A stretch of 64,000 bases of DNA from Poa pratensis (GCA_947311845.1 CAMZMU010000020.1:38397904-38461903); one strand, 5' to 3'; counted from the stretch's first letter, positions 1 through 10,096 are shown. A program made the numbers and translations. The notes: generated by a model not told the origin, from the sequence alone.

Positions 1-2807
1 AACCAAGCGATTTCCTACCAATGACATAGAATATACACGCTCTGGTTGAGCATATGTCCCAACAAGTGTACGCTCTGGTCCACTTACGCCTCTTGGATCC
101 CAGCATTTGATTGTCTTATCCCAGCTGCCAGTAATCACTTGCCCTACAGAGATAAATATACACAGACCGAAAAGTGATTTCTTATTCTGCCGAATTATCT
201 CACACTAGCCAGATCATATATTTTTTGAAACTATTTTAAACAATGTTGGGCACAACTTGCATATATTTGCATTTAATTTCACATTATGAACAATAATATG
301 GACCAGCAATCTGAAAGCCAAAGTCCAGTTTGTCTTGTAGTCAGAATCAATGATATGGACCACAAACAATGGCTTCCACCCTTTTTAAGTATCAAATACT
401 AAGCATTAGTAGAATTTCAATGGCTTGTCTATTTCAGATAAATCATCTAGTACCAGCATTTTTATACTGAAACACAAGAAGTTTGTTCACTTCCTTTTAA
501 TATTTACTTTTGAGAAAAATTGTTGTAAATGGTAGTGAGATACATGTATGGATTTGGCCAGGTTTTAGTTAGGTCATACGAATGATTGATTGGGAAGAAT
601 GGAGTGTGGGTAGAAAAGAGAAGCTATGTGATAGAGATTAGCAAACTAGAACCCTAGAAGGAGAAAGTTACTTTCTTCATTTCGTGATCTTGTTGTACTT
701 TCCCTTTTTACCACTGCTAACATTCTTCACAGCCAATCATCAGAATGAATTACCAAGAGTCCATGCACGCCACAACCACTTAAAGCAAAATGTCACAAAA
801 CTACAGCATACAGGCTTTTGTTAAAACTATCAAGGAACTACAGGTTTACGAATCAGTTCAATACAAATTGCAGAAGCACTTCTCGTTTTTTGAAACTGCT
901 TATAATACCTATAAGTGTGAAATTCACTATCCTTTTTTCTCCCACCAATCTTTCTTTTAAGATGGGAGCATCTTTAGTTGAGGATCCTTGTTTAATCTAC
1001 TTTGGTAACTTAAAGGTCCAGAATTAGAGATTTATTTACCAACTTTAAACGCAAATAGATGACAACAGTTCTCACGTGAGTCGGTCCCAACAGAATAACG
1101 ATACATTAATCTTTCTACAGCATTGTCCTTAAATTAAGACAAATGGATTTTACACTGGCGTACTAAACTATATGTATGTAGTTCAAAACGAAAAAAAAAA
1201 CTATCAATATTCCAACATACAATAAAACAAATCAAATAAGCACTAAGCCAAGTAGACATGACTATCTAGCAGAAAGAAAGCATAGGTATCATAAACAATA
1301 CTATGAGATGGACATCCACCCGAACGGATAAAGCATTGTCAACAAGTCAGTCAACAGGTCAATTACATTGGAATGTATCTAGAAGTATCTACAGCATAAG
1401 AGTACAACAAGACAGTCAATAGGTCTATTGCCATGAAAAAAAATAAAAGCAAAGTATATCCAGTAGGAATGTATGTAGAAATACCTGCAGCATAAGAGTA
1501 CTCCACACAGCGAACTGGACCATCATGACGCCCCAGAATATCCTCTTTTGATGAAGTAAATGCTAATCTGATACAGCCATGTGAGCATATTCTAGTTAGT
1601 CTTACTAAATCTGGAGATAACTTAAGAGAAAATCAACAAAAACAAATTTCAAAGTTCAATTTACAGGCAACATTCAGCTTAGTAATGTGGGCATATTTCT
1701 TGTTAGTCTTGCCTGCATCATTCAATTTACAAGAAAATGTAAATCCAAGTATGGGCATATTGCTTGAAATATTACATGGAGCGTTCAAATTAAGATTCAC
1801 ACACCAGTAATAATCTTAAGGAGGACCGGACAATTTCGCAACAAACATATTTATGTGTGATTCTACAACAAGAGGTCCAATAGGTATACAATATTCAGTC
1901 TAGCTACGACCCTGAATTAACAACCCTGCAAAATAGTAGAAGTGGCTAACATATCAACCGAATCACTTGCAACCCAATTTGGGGCCAGTCGGTTATTCAA
2001 TCATAATTTACAATGCACCAGGAACAGAACTTATCTACTGTGCTACGTTGCAATTTGAATATTACTGGCAATTTGCTAAGTGCTAACTAGCAGAAAAGGA
2101 CGCAAACAGTAAAGTAGATCGATTTATCTACTAAACGACAGTTAGTGAAGTTGCTTCATCACATACACTGCTCAGAATGAACCTATGGTTCTGGAACCAG
2201 CATGTGTGCTCCAAATCTGCAAACTTGATCGAGCATTTCTATATATAACGATTGTCGATTGATATACAAAGAGTTCACTTAACCAGAGAAATGAAAGCTG
2301 GTACCAGTTAACCACCAAGCAATACGATGGTTGCAGATCTATAACCCAACCGATTATAGGAACGCTTCTGCCGAGTCAGCAAATCTAATGCAAACATGGG
2401 TGCAAAATAGGGAGTTAACTAGAAACAGTCACCTCCGCACGGTGTGGTCGGCGCCAGCACTAAACCCGGAGGAGTCGTCGTGGAAGCAGCAGTCGAGCAC
2501 GGGCCCAGGGTGCGCGAACTCCCCCTTGAGCACGTTGGCGTCGGCGTCGTACAGTCGAACCGTCTGGATCAGAGCCCAAGCACCGAAACCAGGTCAGATC
2601 AAGCAAGCTAGGGTTTTATTACGGGTTGAGGAAGGGAGTGGATAATAAGAAGAGAAGGGAAGTGCGCCGGCCGTGGCTGACCTTGTCCCAGGAGGAAACG
2701 AGGAGGTGGTCGCTGTGGTTGGAGAAGCGGAGGTTGGAGATGCCGTCCGACGGTGGGTTGGCGAGCTCCCTGCCGCTGCCCATAGCGGAGCCTGGTGCGT
2801 CACTCAT
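1..2807 (-). CDS. BUB3: BUB3 mitotic spindle checkpoint WD40 protein, 5' part (four exons)
   Basis: BUB3 is a WD40 beta-propeller that binds BUB1/BUBR1-type partners at unattached kinetochores and delays anaphase. Exons on the minus strand: 2807-2682 (42 codons, from ATG to SSWDK), 2563-2433, 1567-1485 and 143 to beyond base 1. All introns are GT-AG and phases agree across every junction. Visible motifs are [17 protein letters not shown] near residue 13, the first WD blade ending [33 protein letters not shown], and the second WD signature ending GSWDK then CWDPRG and [11 protein letters not shown]. This order follows plant BUB3 closely. About 160 codons are visible, roughly half of a normal BUB3 of about 340 residues; the 3' half lies outside the window. 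No stop or frameshift is seen in the exons. The splice sites are read from sequence; function is from family knowledge. Confidence 0.95.
1337..1500 (-). repeat. Tandem duplication of the BUB3 exon 3 / intron 3 boundary
   Basis: The 3' end of exon 3 (CAGCATAAGAGTAC on the plus strand, 1487-1500) recurs at about 1396-1409 inside intron 3. It lies in a diverged unit that also repeats a CAGTCAAYAGGTCWATT stretch (1349 and 1413) and GAATGTAT. In the intronic copy the splice donor is changed, so it should not act as an exon end. Confidence 0.6.
1590..1633. repeat. 44-bp direct repeat, BUB3 intron copy
   Basis: Forty-four consecutive bases in BUB3 intron 2 match 3196-3239 exactly. The second copy directly abuts the left target duplication of the MULE, so a fragment of BUB3 intron lies at the transposon insertion point. 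Confidence 0.9.
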
Positions 2808-3060
2808 GGTGGGGGTGCGGAGGAGGAAGAGGGATTTGTTTGGTGCGCGGAGAAGGGATTCGAAATTTGAATCTGCAACGGGCGGAGCGAGGAGGACGGG
2901 AGGGGGCGGTGGCGGTGGCAGAGGCGACGGGGAGCGGAAGGTTTAAAAACGGAAGCCGGGGAATTTGGACTCGGCGGACTGGGGAAAGAGGGAGCAACGG
3001 GAGAAGATACCATTGCCCCCCATTGCGTCATCGCGTGGACTCCGGCGTGGGCTGAGGCCT
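2808..3060 (-). promoter_or_regulatory. BUB3 5' flank and probable promoter/5' UTR
   Basis: GC-rich, purine/pyrimidine-skewed DNA directly upstream of the BUB3 ATG, read on the minus strand. A TTTTTAAAC stretch at about 2941-2949 is the only TATA-like candidate seen, about 135 nt upstream of the ATG. Both strands carry short open frames here, which are compositional shadows. The MULE starts 441 bp upstream of the ATG. Confidence 0.45.
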
Positions 3061-3175
3061 GAGGCTATGCATCTTTCCGCTACAATTGGGCTTTTTTTTG
3101 ACACTCGCTACAATTGGGCTGGGCCATCGAAATGGTGCACGTATTTTCTCTCTTTTGTTTCTCATCTACACAACT
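3040..3175. repeat. Copy A of a BUB3-upstream segment found three times
   Basis: This stretch (CTCCGGCGT through TTTCTCATCTACAC) recurs at 10370-10476, and its last 41 bp recur at 14618-14658. Copy A has two local changes absent from the 10.4-kb copy: a 7-bp tandem CTGAGGC duplication, and a 13-bp poly(T)GACACT insert at 3093-3105 flanked by a 15-bp duplication (3078-3092 and 3106-3120). Confidence 0.85.
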
Positions 3176-3195
3176 TCTACATCTACACTACTGTT

Positions 3196-3239
3196 TTCTA
3201 GTTAGTCTTACTAAATCTGGAGATAACTTAAGAGAAAAT
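3196..3239. repeat. 44-bp direct repeat, MULE-flank copy
   Basis: Exact copy of 1590-1633. Its last base is the first base of the 9-bp MULE target duplication. Its right-hand 32 bases (3208-3239) were carried into the inverted duplication and reappear reversed at 7715-7746. Confidence 0.9.
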
Positions 3240-5451
3240 AAACAAGCGAGTTAAATACACCGTGGGTACCTGTACTTTTTTCGAAAACACAATACGGTAC
3301 TCATACTCCAAAATACGCACAAGATGGTACTCAAACTTAGTGGGACGTGAAACTACGGTACTTTTCGGCGTATGCCGCGCGTACACGCGGCAGTTGTCGG
3401 TGACGTGACTTGAATTTGTCGGATTTAATCGATTACCCCCTGAATTCCATACAATTTCTGTTCTGAAGGAGCACTCTGCGCCCGAGTTCGCCGCCCTTGT
3501 CGTCTCCAGTCTCCACTCACGAAACAGGGAAACAGGGGAGGCCCTCTCCGAGTTCGCCGCCCCTGTCGCCGCTGAGCTCTCCGTGGCCGCCGTCCTCTTC
3601 TCTAGATTTTAATCGTGCGCTGGTGAGCCGCGGGCGCGGCTAGTGTTCGTCGGCTAGGAGGCGGCGGCAATGGTCCCAGTTCGGCGCCCCCAAGGAGACC
3701 CTCCACCTGCGTACGGTAAGTTCCGTCGGAAATCAATCTCGATACATGGATCGTCGATCGCTAGGGATTGTGGATCGTAGATCGCTGGAGACACCGGCCG
3801 GCAAGGCGCCCGATTTAATCGATTACCGTGATTTAGGCGTCCTGATCGGGCTGCCGTGATGTCAGGCGCTAGGGATCGTGATAGGTGCTTCCGAAATTTA
3901 TTTACTCCCTCCGATCCATATTAATGGTCTCAACATTGTCTAGATACGGATAGACTAGATGCATCCGTATCTAGATAAAGTTGAGTCCATTAATATGGAT
4001 CGGAGGTTGTATTAGAATTTAGTTGATATGAAGCTAGGAAACTGACGATCTATGTGTCTGTACCATATTCACACATTGGTTCTGTGCTAATGGATCGTTT
4101 TATGCATACACTTGATCAAACATCAGTCAACTATAAGGAACTTCTGATTCTTATCATGAGTTTTTTTCCTTGTACTCTTCTGTGCATGGGATCACACATC
4201 TAAAGCGCCTCCATCTGCATTTCCAAGAACTTTGATAGGTAAATTTAATACTGGAATTTAAATTGTGACATTCAAATAGTTGGGCCATGAAGTTGAACAT
4301 TTCAGACGTTTTATAAGAGAATACCTTAAGCGTTCAGCTTGTAAGAGATAATTAGTTGATTCTTGCTATTTACGTGTCTTCGTTTATATTAAGTCTGAAT
4401 TTATATTTCGGACTAAGCGTCTCAGTTTATGTCTTCCGATCGATTTCTGTTCGGGTTATGCAGGCTGGGGGTTTATGAACTGAACTGAAGAAGTTAAATT
4501 GCGCATGATTTTGATGCATTTTTGTATGTCTGTTCCTGTCGCAGGTAATCGCAGCACTTGGTTCTCTGTTGAGATAAATCATGGAGGGCATTTTGTTGGT
4601 CATGGACGTACCCGTAGCTATGTTGACGGCTGTGCTGTTTGGTTCGATCAGTTAGACAAAGTGACATGGTCCACAATTATGCTTGAGAACATCGTCGAGG
4701 ATATTGGCTGGGAGATGGCAGGTAGGGTGAAGGCTTACTACTGTGTGCCGATGTTGTCACTCGAGAGGAATGGTTTGAGGGCACTGCAATGTGATGATGA
4801 TGTGGACAGAATGATGAACCTTCTGTCAATTGGGTACCATTTTTTCAGTATTTACCTAGATCATGATGGCAGCTTCCTGGAGAACAGTGGTGATGAAGAT
4901 GATGTATTGAGACATCCAATATCGAAACTGCCTCCAGATGTAAGCCCTTGCAAGAATGTGCATAACAGAGTAGATGAAGAAGAACCACACCGAGCTGGAG
5001 TAGGTGATGTTGAAGCACCTGTTCGTATGCAGGTTGTTTACCCTGATGTTGAAGCACCTACTCAACAGCAAGGAGGTGTAGATGATGGAAAAGAGCCAGC
5101 AGCAGTAACTGAACAAGTGAATCCCCAATATGATACAGCAAACAGACGAACCAGAAGAAGAGTTGCAAGCACTTGTACTGCCAATGTGTTGGATGCAGCA
5201 GAGCAAGAAGCAGAAGAAGATGCATGTGACTCCGACTTTGATCCTGCAATTGTGGACAGTGATAACGATGGAGGAGACGATGATGATAACCTATATGCAG
5301 ATAATGTAGATGAAGAGGAGGCTGAGACAATTCAAGGTGAAACATCAAGTAACACTACAGAAGAGAACAGAAAACAGAATGTGGAAAGAGACGATGAAGA
5401 TGAAAATAACTCTGAAGATGAAGATCTTTGGGCACTAGACTCTGAAGATGA
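3208..5451 (+). repeat. Left arm of 2,244-bp near-perfect palindrome
   Basis: This arm pairs with 5503-7746 at equal length with no indel. It contains 40 bp of host flank including the 9-bp TSD, the complete left TIR, mudrA exon 1, intron 1 with a Stowaway MITE, and most of mudrA exon 2. Comparison of the coding part by translation, with reading of the rest by eye, shows only two differences: 4889/6065 and 5271/5683. Confidence 0.97.
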
Positions 5452-5493
5452 AAGAGGGAAATTGAGGTTCAGAACATTCAGGGAAGTTGATGG
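3670..5493 (+). pseudogene. mudrA-type transposase, 5' part (exons 1 and 2)
   Basis: Exon 1 is 3670-3715 (ATG, MVPVRRPQGDPPPAY, donor GTAAGT). Intron 1 is 829 bp and carries a Stowaway MITE. Exon 2 starts at 4545 after a CAG acceptor, and the joined codon gives Gly followed by NRSTWFSVEINHGGHF. This is the PB1-like N-terminal domain of plant MULE transposases: a SYVDG motif, WFDQLDKVTW, then a strongly acidic linker rich in D and E at about residues 205-310. The frame runs through the left palindrome arm and ends in RFRTFREVD at the spacer, where the conserved region is cut. The segment that should follow, roughly 60 residues by family comparison, is missing. An upstream TTG/ATG open frame from 4499 is intron sequence. 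Confidence 0.85.
3905..4009. mobile_element. Stowaway MITE in mudrA intron 1 (forward arm)
   Basis: Begins CTCCCTCCGATCC after TA and ends GGATCGGAGGTTG before TA. Internal TATCTAGATACGGAT and its complement form a hairpin. Its presence in both arms shows the MITE was in the element before the inverted duplication formed. Confidence 0.85.
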
Positions 5494-5502
5494 AGGCGGA
5501 CC
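5452..5502 (+). other. 51-nt unique spacer (loop) of the palindrome
   Basis: The only unpaired sequence between the arms. The first part continues the mudrA reading frame (RGKLRFRTFREVD), which is what MULE transposases carry at this position, so the breakpoint lies near the end of the spacer. In a transcript it would be the hairpin loop. Confidence 0.9.
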
Positions 5503-7284
5503 TCATCTTCAGAGTCTAGTGCCCAAAGATCTTCATCTTCAGAGTTATTTTCATCTTCATCGTCTCTTTCCACATTCTGTTTTCTGTTCTCTTCTGTAGT
5601 GTTACTTGATGTTTCACCTTGAATTGTCTCAGCCTCCTCTTCATCTACATTATCTGCATATAGGTTATCATCATCGTCTCCTACATCGTTATCACTGTCC
5701 ACAATTGCAGGATCAAAGTCGGAGTCACATGCATCTTCTTCTGCTTCTTGCTCTGCTGCATCCAACACATTGGCAGTACAAGTGCTTGCAACTCTTCTTC
5801 TGGTTCGTCTGTTTGCTGTATCATATTGGGGATTCACTTGTTCAGTTACTGCTGCTGGCTCTTTTCCATCATCTACACCTCCTTGCTGTTGAGTAGGTGC
5901 TTCAACATCAGGGTAAACAACCTGCATACGAACAGGTGCTTCAACATCACCTACTCCAGCTCGGTGTGGTTCTTCTTCATCTACTCTGTTATGCACATTC
6001 TTGCAAGGGCTTACATCTGGAGGCAGTTTCGATATTGGATGTCTCAATACATCATCTTCATCACTACTGTTCTCCAGGAAGCTGCCATCATGATCTAGGT
6101 AAATACTGAAAAAATGGTACCCAATTGACAGAAGGTTCATCATTCTGTCCACATCATCATCACATTGCAGTGCCCTCAAACCATTCCTCTCGAGTGACAA
6201 CATCGGCACACAGTAGTAAGCCTTCACCCTACCTGCCATCTCCCAGCCAATATCCTCGACGATGTTCTCAAGCATAATTGTGGACCATGTCACTTTGTCT
6301 AACTGATCGAACCAAACAGCACAGCCGTCAACATAGCTACGGGTACGTCCATGACCAACAAAATGCCCTCCATGATTTATCTCAACAGAGAACCAAGTGC
6401 TGCGATTACCTGCGACAGGAACAGACATACAAAAATGCATCAAAATCATGCGCAATTTAACTTCTTCAGTTCAGTTCATAAACCCCCAGCCTGCATAACC
6501 CGAACAGAAATCGATCGGAAGACATAAACTGAGACGCTTAGTCCGAAATATAAATTCAGACTTAATATAAACGAAGACACGTAAATAGCAAGAATCAACT
6601 AATTATCTCTTACAAGCTGAACGCTTAAGGTATTCTCTTATAAAACGTCTGAAATGTTCAACTTCATGGCCCAACTATTTGAATGTCACAATTTAAATTC
6701 CAGTATTAAATTTACCTATCAAAGTTCTTGGAAATGCAGATGGAGGCGCTTTAGATGTGTGATCCCATGCACAGAAGAGTACAAGGAAAAAAACTCATGA
6801 TAAGAATCAGAAGTTCCTTATAGTTGACTGATGTTTGATCAAGTGTATGCATAAAACGATCCATTAGCACAGAACCAATGTGTGAATATGGTACAGACAC
6901 ATAGATCGTCAGTTTCCTAGCTTCATATCAACTAAATTCTAATACAACCTCCGATCCATATTAATGGACTCAACTTTATCTAGATACGGATGCATCTAGT
7001 CTATCCGTATCTAGACAATGTTGAGACCATTAATATGGATCGGAGGGAGTAAATAAATTTCGGAAGCACCTATCACGATCCCTAGCGCCTGACATCACGG
7101 CAGCCCGATCAGGACGCCTAAATCACGGTAATCGATTAAATCGGGCGCCTTGCCGGCCGGTGTCTCCAGCGATCTACGATCCACAATCCCTAGCGATCGA
7201 CGATCCATGTATCGAGATTGATTTCCGACGGAACTTACCGTACGCAGGTGGAGGGTCTCCTTGGGGGCGCCGAACTGGGACCAT
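5503..7284 (-). pseudogene. Inverted copy of mudrA exons 1-2
   Basis: Mirror image of the 5' transposase part: exon 1 at 7284-7239, exon 2 from 6409 to 5503. It differs from the forward copy by one Ser for Gly and one Val for Gly in the acidic linker. The frame reads into the spacer and stops at 5478. With its own copy of the left TIR at 7706-7539, this arm has a promoter-bearing end of its own and could be transcribed leftwards. Confidence 0.85.
6945..7049. mobile_element. Stowaway MITE, mirrored copy in the inverted arm
   Basis: Exact mirror of 3905-4009, with TA on both sides. It was copied as part of the palindrome and is not an independent insertion. Confidence 0.85.
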
Positions 7285-7747
7285 TGCCGCCGCCTCCTAG
7301 CCGACGAACACTAGCCGCGCCCGCGGCTCACCAGCGCACGATTAAAATCTAGAGAAGAGGACGGCGGCCACGGAGAGCTCAGCGGCGACAGGGGCGGCGA
7401 ACTCGGAGAGGGCCTCCCCTGTTTCCCTGTTTCGTGAGTGGAGACTGGAGACGACAAGGGCGGCGAACTCGGGCGCAGAGTGCTCCTTCAGAACAGAAAT
7501 TGTATGGAATTCAGGGGGTAATCGATTAAATCCGACAAATTCAAGTCACGTCACCGACAACTGCCGCGTGTACGCGCGGCATACGCCGAAAAGTACCGTA
7601 GTTTCACGTCCCACTAAGTTTGAGTACCATCTTGTGCGTATTTTGGAGTATGAGTACCGTATTGTGTTTTCGAAAAAAGTACAGGTACCCACGGTGTATT
7701 TAACTCGCTTGTTTATTTTCTCTTAAGTTATCTCCAGATTTAGTAAC

Positions 7748-9612
7748 ACTAAGTGGGTTTCTTATGACAGCCGGACAAAATGTTTCATGGTGAAAAGGCA
7801 TGTTGATAAGCATACATGCGGCAAGAAATGGAGACTCAAGGCCTTCACATCCAAATATCTTGCACAAAAATATCTGGATAGCTTCAGAGCTGACCAAAAC
7901 ATGAGTTTGCAGAACTTTTCTAGGATAATTCAAAAAGAATGGCATATGACACCAGGAAGGATGAAACTGCAGAGAGCAAGGAGGCATGCGATGGAAATCA
8001 TCCATGGAGACGAGGAAGGACAGTACAAGCTACTCTGGGACTATGCGAATGAGGTGAGAAGAAGCAACCCAGGTTCATCTTTCTATCTGTCTCTTGATGC
8101 AGATGCAAGGTTCAACAAGTTGTACATGTGCCTCGATGCAAGCAAGAGAGGATTTCTCCAAGGCTGCAGACCAGTTATATTTGTTGATGGTTGTCATATA
8201 AAGACCAGGTACAGAGGGCAGTTGCTTGCAGCTGTAGGGATGGATCCTAACGACTGCATTTTTCCTATAGCTATAGCAGTTGTCGAAGTGGAGGATACTG
8301 CTAATTGGAAATGGTTTCTTGATACACTTAAGGGTGATCTAGGCATAATAAACACAGCTCCTTGGACTATCATGTCAGATAAACAGAAGGCAAGTAATCA
8401 ACTTGAAATGATTGTTTCATGTTCCTTGCTCTATTTGCTTCATTATCATTAACACCTTGTCAATTTCGAATAATGCAGGGCCTCATTAATGCTGTCAATG
8501 AACTTTTCCCCGAAGCGGAGCATAGGTTTTGTGTTAGGCATATGTGGCAGAACTTCCAGCAATTATTCAAAGGTGATGTGCTGAAGAATCAATTGTGGAA
8601 GATAGCAAGGAGCTGTACTGTCGCAAAGTTTGAGCAGTACATGGAAGAAATGAAGGTTATGAGTATGGATGCGCACAATTGGCTACATGAGTTAGAGCCT
8701 AGCACTTGGGTAAAAGCATTTCAGAGTGACCTACCGAAATGTGATGTACTCCTAAACAACAACTGTGAAGTGTTTAACAAGTAAGCATGGTCATTTAAGT
8801 CTCAATTTTGTGTAAGCACATTCTTGCATATCATGGTTTCAGCATAACAAGGCTTAATGATTTCCTTTATTCAGGTACATCTTGGACAGTAGAGAACTGC
8901 CAATATTATCAATGATTCAAAGGATTAAAGGGCAGCTAATGACAAGGCATTACACAAAGCTAATTGAGTCTGATAAATGGTCTGGTCAAGTTTGTCCTAA
9001 GATAAAAAGAAAGTTGACAAGGTAACAGAAATGGCTAACCTTGCTGAAGTTACTGGAGCAGGAGATGGCCTGTTTCATGTTGGTGACAGAGGCACTGATT
9101 ACATAGTGGACATCAAGAAGAAGTTGTGCACTTGCGGTAGGTACCAAAAATCAGGCATCCCATGTCTACATGTAATTGCTTGCTGTAGGTCTGAGAATGT
9201 GGATCCTCTTGACCTTGTTGATCCATGCTACTCGAAGGCAATGTTCCAGAAAGCCTATGGAAACATTATCTACCCTTGCAAGGATACAAGTGAGTGGCAG
9301 AAGATGTTTGGGCCCCCCATAAACCCACCATTCTATCAGAAACATGTTGGCAGACCAACAAAAGTTAGAACAAAAGGTCCTGGAGAAGTTCCTCATGCAA
9401 GTGGAGGGAAGAAAATGAGTAGGCATGGAGTGATTATGCACTGCAATTACTGTAAGGAAGCTGATCATAACATAGCTGGATGCAAGTACTTGAAGGCTGG
9501 AATGCCGCCTCCATCTGCAGTGCCTCCACCTAATCCAACTACAACACAGGAGCATGTGCCTCCACCAAATTCGAGGCCGACGGCGAGTGGAGAGCAGCGA
9601 GGCCGACGGTGA
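7748..9612 (+). pseudogene. mudrA-type transposase, 3' part (DDE and SWIM zinc finger)
   Basis: Exon A (7748-8389) begins TKWVSYDSRTKCFMVKRHVDKHTC and carries the MULE transposase domain, with VDGCHIKTRYRG holding a catalytic Asp, and PIAIAVVEVE. It ends MSDKQK at a GC splice donor (AAG|GCAAGT). Exon B starts at 8479 (GLINAVNELFPEAEHRFCVRHMWQNF) and ends at about 8780 at GTAAGC. Exon C starts at 8876 (YILDSRELP). A SWIM zinc finger is clear at about 9127-9180 (CTCGRYQKSGIPCLHVIAC), followed by a CNYC-x4-H-x4-C zinc knuckle. Near 9004-9008 the frame shifts between KIKRKL and KKKVDKVTEM, consistent with loss of one A from an A run. Together with the missing upstream segment this makes it non-functional. 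The C-terminal tail runs into a GC-rich Arg/Glu minisatellite. Confidence 0.9.
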
Positions 9613-9745
9613 GGAGCGAGAGAGACGGCAAGCGGCGAGCAGCGACGGCGAGCGGAGAGCAGCGAGGCCGACGGCGAGCGGTAGGCAGCGAGAGCGCGAG
9701 CAAGCGAGAGCCAGCTAGAGCGCGAGCAGCGAGACCGACGGCGAG
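9569..9745. repeat. GC-rich degenerate minisatellite at the mudrA 3' end
   Basis: Repeated GAGAGCAGCGAGGCCGACGG units with GCGAGC variants. Several frames read as Arg-rich peptides, so open frames here are not informative. Confidence 0.7.
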
Positions 9746-10096
9746 AGCTAGGGATTTAGATATGAATTGGGGAATTTCTGCTTACCTAAAGACGATGTTT
9801 GTCTCTTTTACATAAAACCCCCCATACAAATGAGATGGATGTCAATATAGCCTAGATCCTATGTGGAGCCGGTCAGCAACTACCGCCCGACGCGTGTACG
9901 CCCGTCATACGGCAGAAAGGTACCGTAGTTTCAGGACATAGCAAGTACGGGTACCGTATCGTTCGTATTCCTGAGTACAGGTACCGTAATGTGCATCCAT
10001 GTAAAGTACGAGTACCCAGGCTGTATTTAACTCTAAACAAGCGAACACGAGTTTCCCTACAGCCACCCCACAAATCGTACACAGATCAATTTCCAC

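Larger units (their letters stand above)
5503..7746 (-). repeat. Right (inverted) arm of the palindrome
   Basis: Reverse complement of 3208-5451. It ends in mudrA coding sequence: the next codons after 7746 resume the transposase in the forward direction. The two mismatches are real sequence differences, giving Gly/Ser and Gly/Val at matching codons of the two exon 2 copies. Confidence 0.97.
3248..10033 (+). mobile_element. Mutator-like element (MULE) with 9-bp TSD and internal inverted duplication
   Basis: The element starts GAGTTAAATACA at 3248 and ends with the reverse complement at 10033. It is flanked by perfect 9-bp copies of TAAACAAGC (3239-3247 and 10034-10042), the size typical of Mutator elements. 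The TIRs align over roughly 170 bp (3248-3415 against about 9865-10033) with small indels. Shared landmarks are GGGTAC, ACGGTAC blocks, GAAACTACGGTAC and GTACACGCG. Inside lies a mudrA-type transposase broken by a 2.2-kb inverted copy of the element's own left end, plus a one-base frameshift. The element is 6,786 bp now; without the reverse arm and spacer it would be about 4.5 kb. The perfect TSD indicates a recent or well-preserved insertion. It cannot encode a full transposase, so it would be mobilised only in trans. Confidence 0.93.

Noticed and set aside
2594..3055. Several overlapping ORFs in the BUB3 5' region
   Set aside because: They are frame shadows of BUB3 exon 1 and its GC-rich upstream DNA.
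4019..4500. Mutator intron as an RNA gene
   Set aside because: No box motifs or cloverleaf fold; only the Stowaway hairpin upstream has structure.
4499..4544. Start of the mudrA protein at the TTG/ATG near 4499
   Set aside because: A CAG acceptor at 4542-4544 and an in-phase ATG exon at 3670-3715 give a better gene model; the 4499 region is intron.
5058..6109. His/Leu-rich ORFs antisense to mudrA
   Set aside because: They are reverse-frame shadows of the acidic linker (GAT/GAA codons read backwards as CAT/TTC), duplicated by the palindrome.
3208..7746. Palindrome as a pure assembly artefact
   Set aside because: A collapsed or mirrored contig would not normally contain base differences between arms, a unique spacer that extends the coding frame, and a matching deletion in mudrA. 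Read-level proof is still needed.
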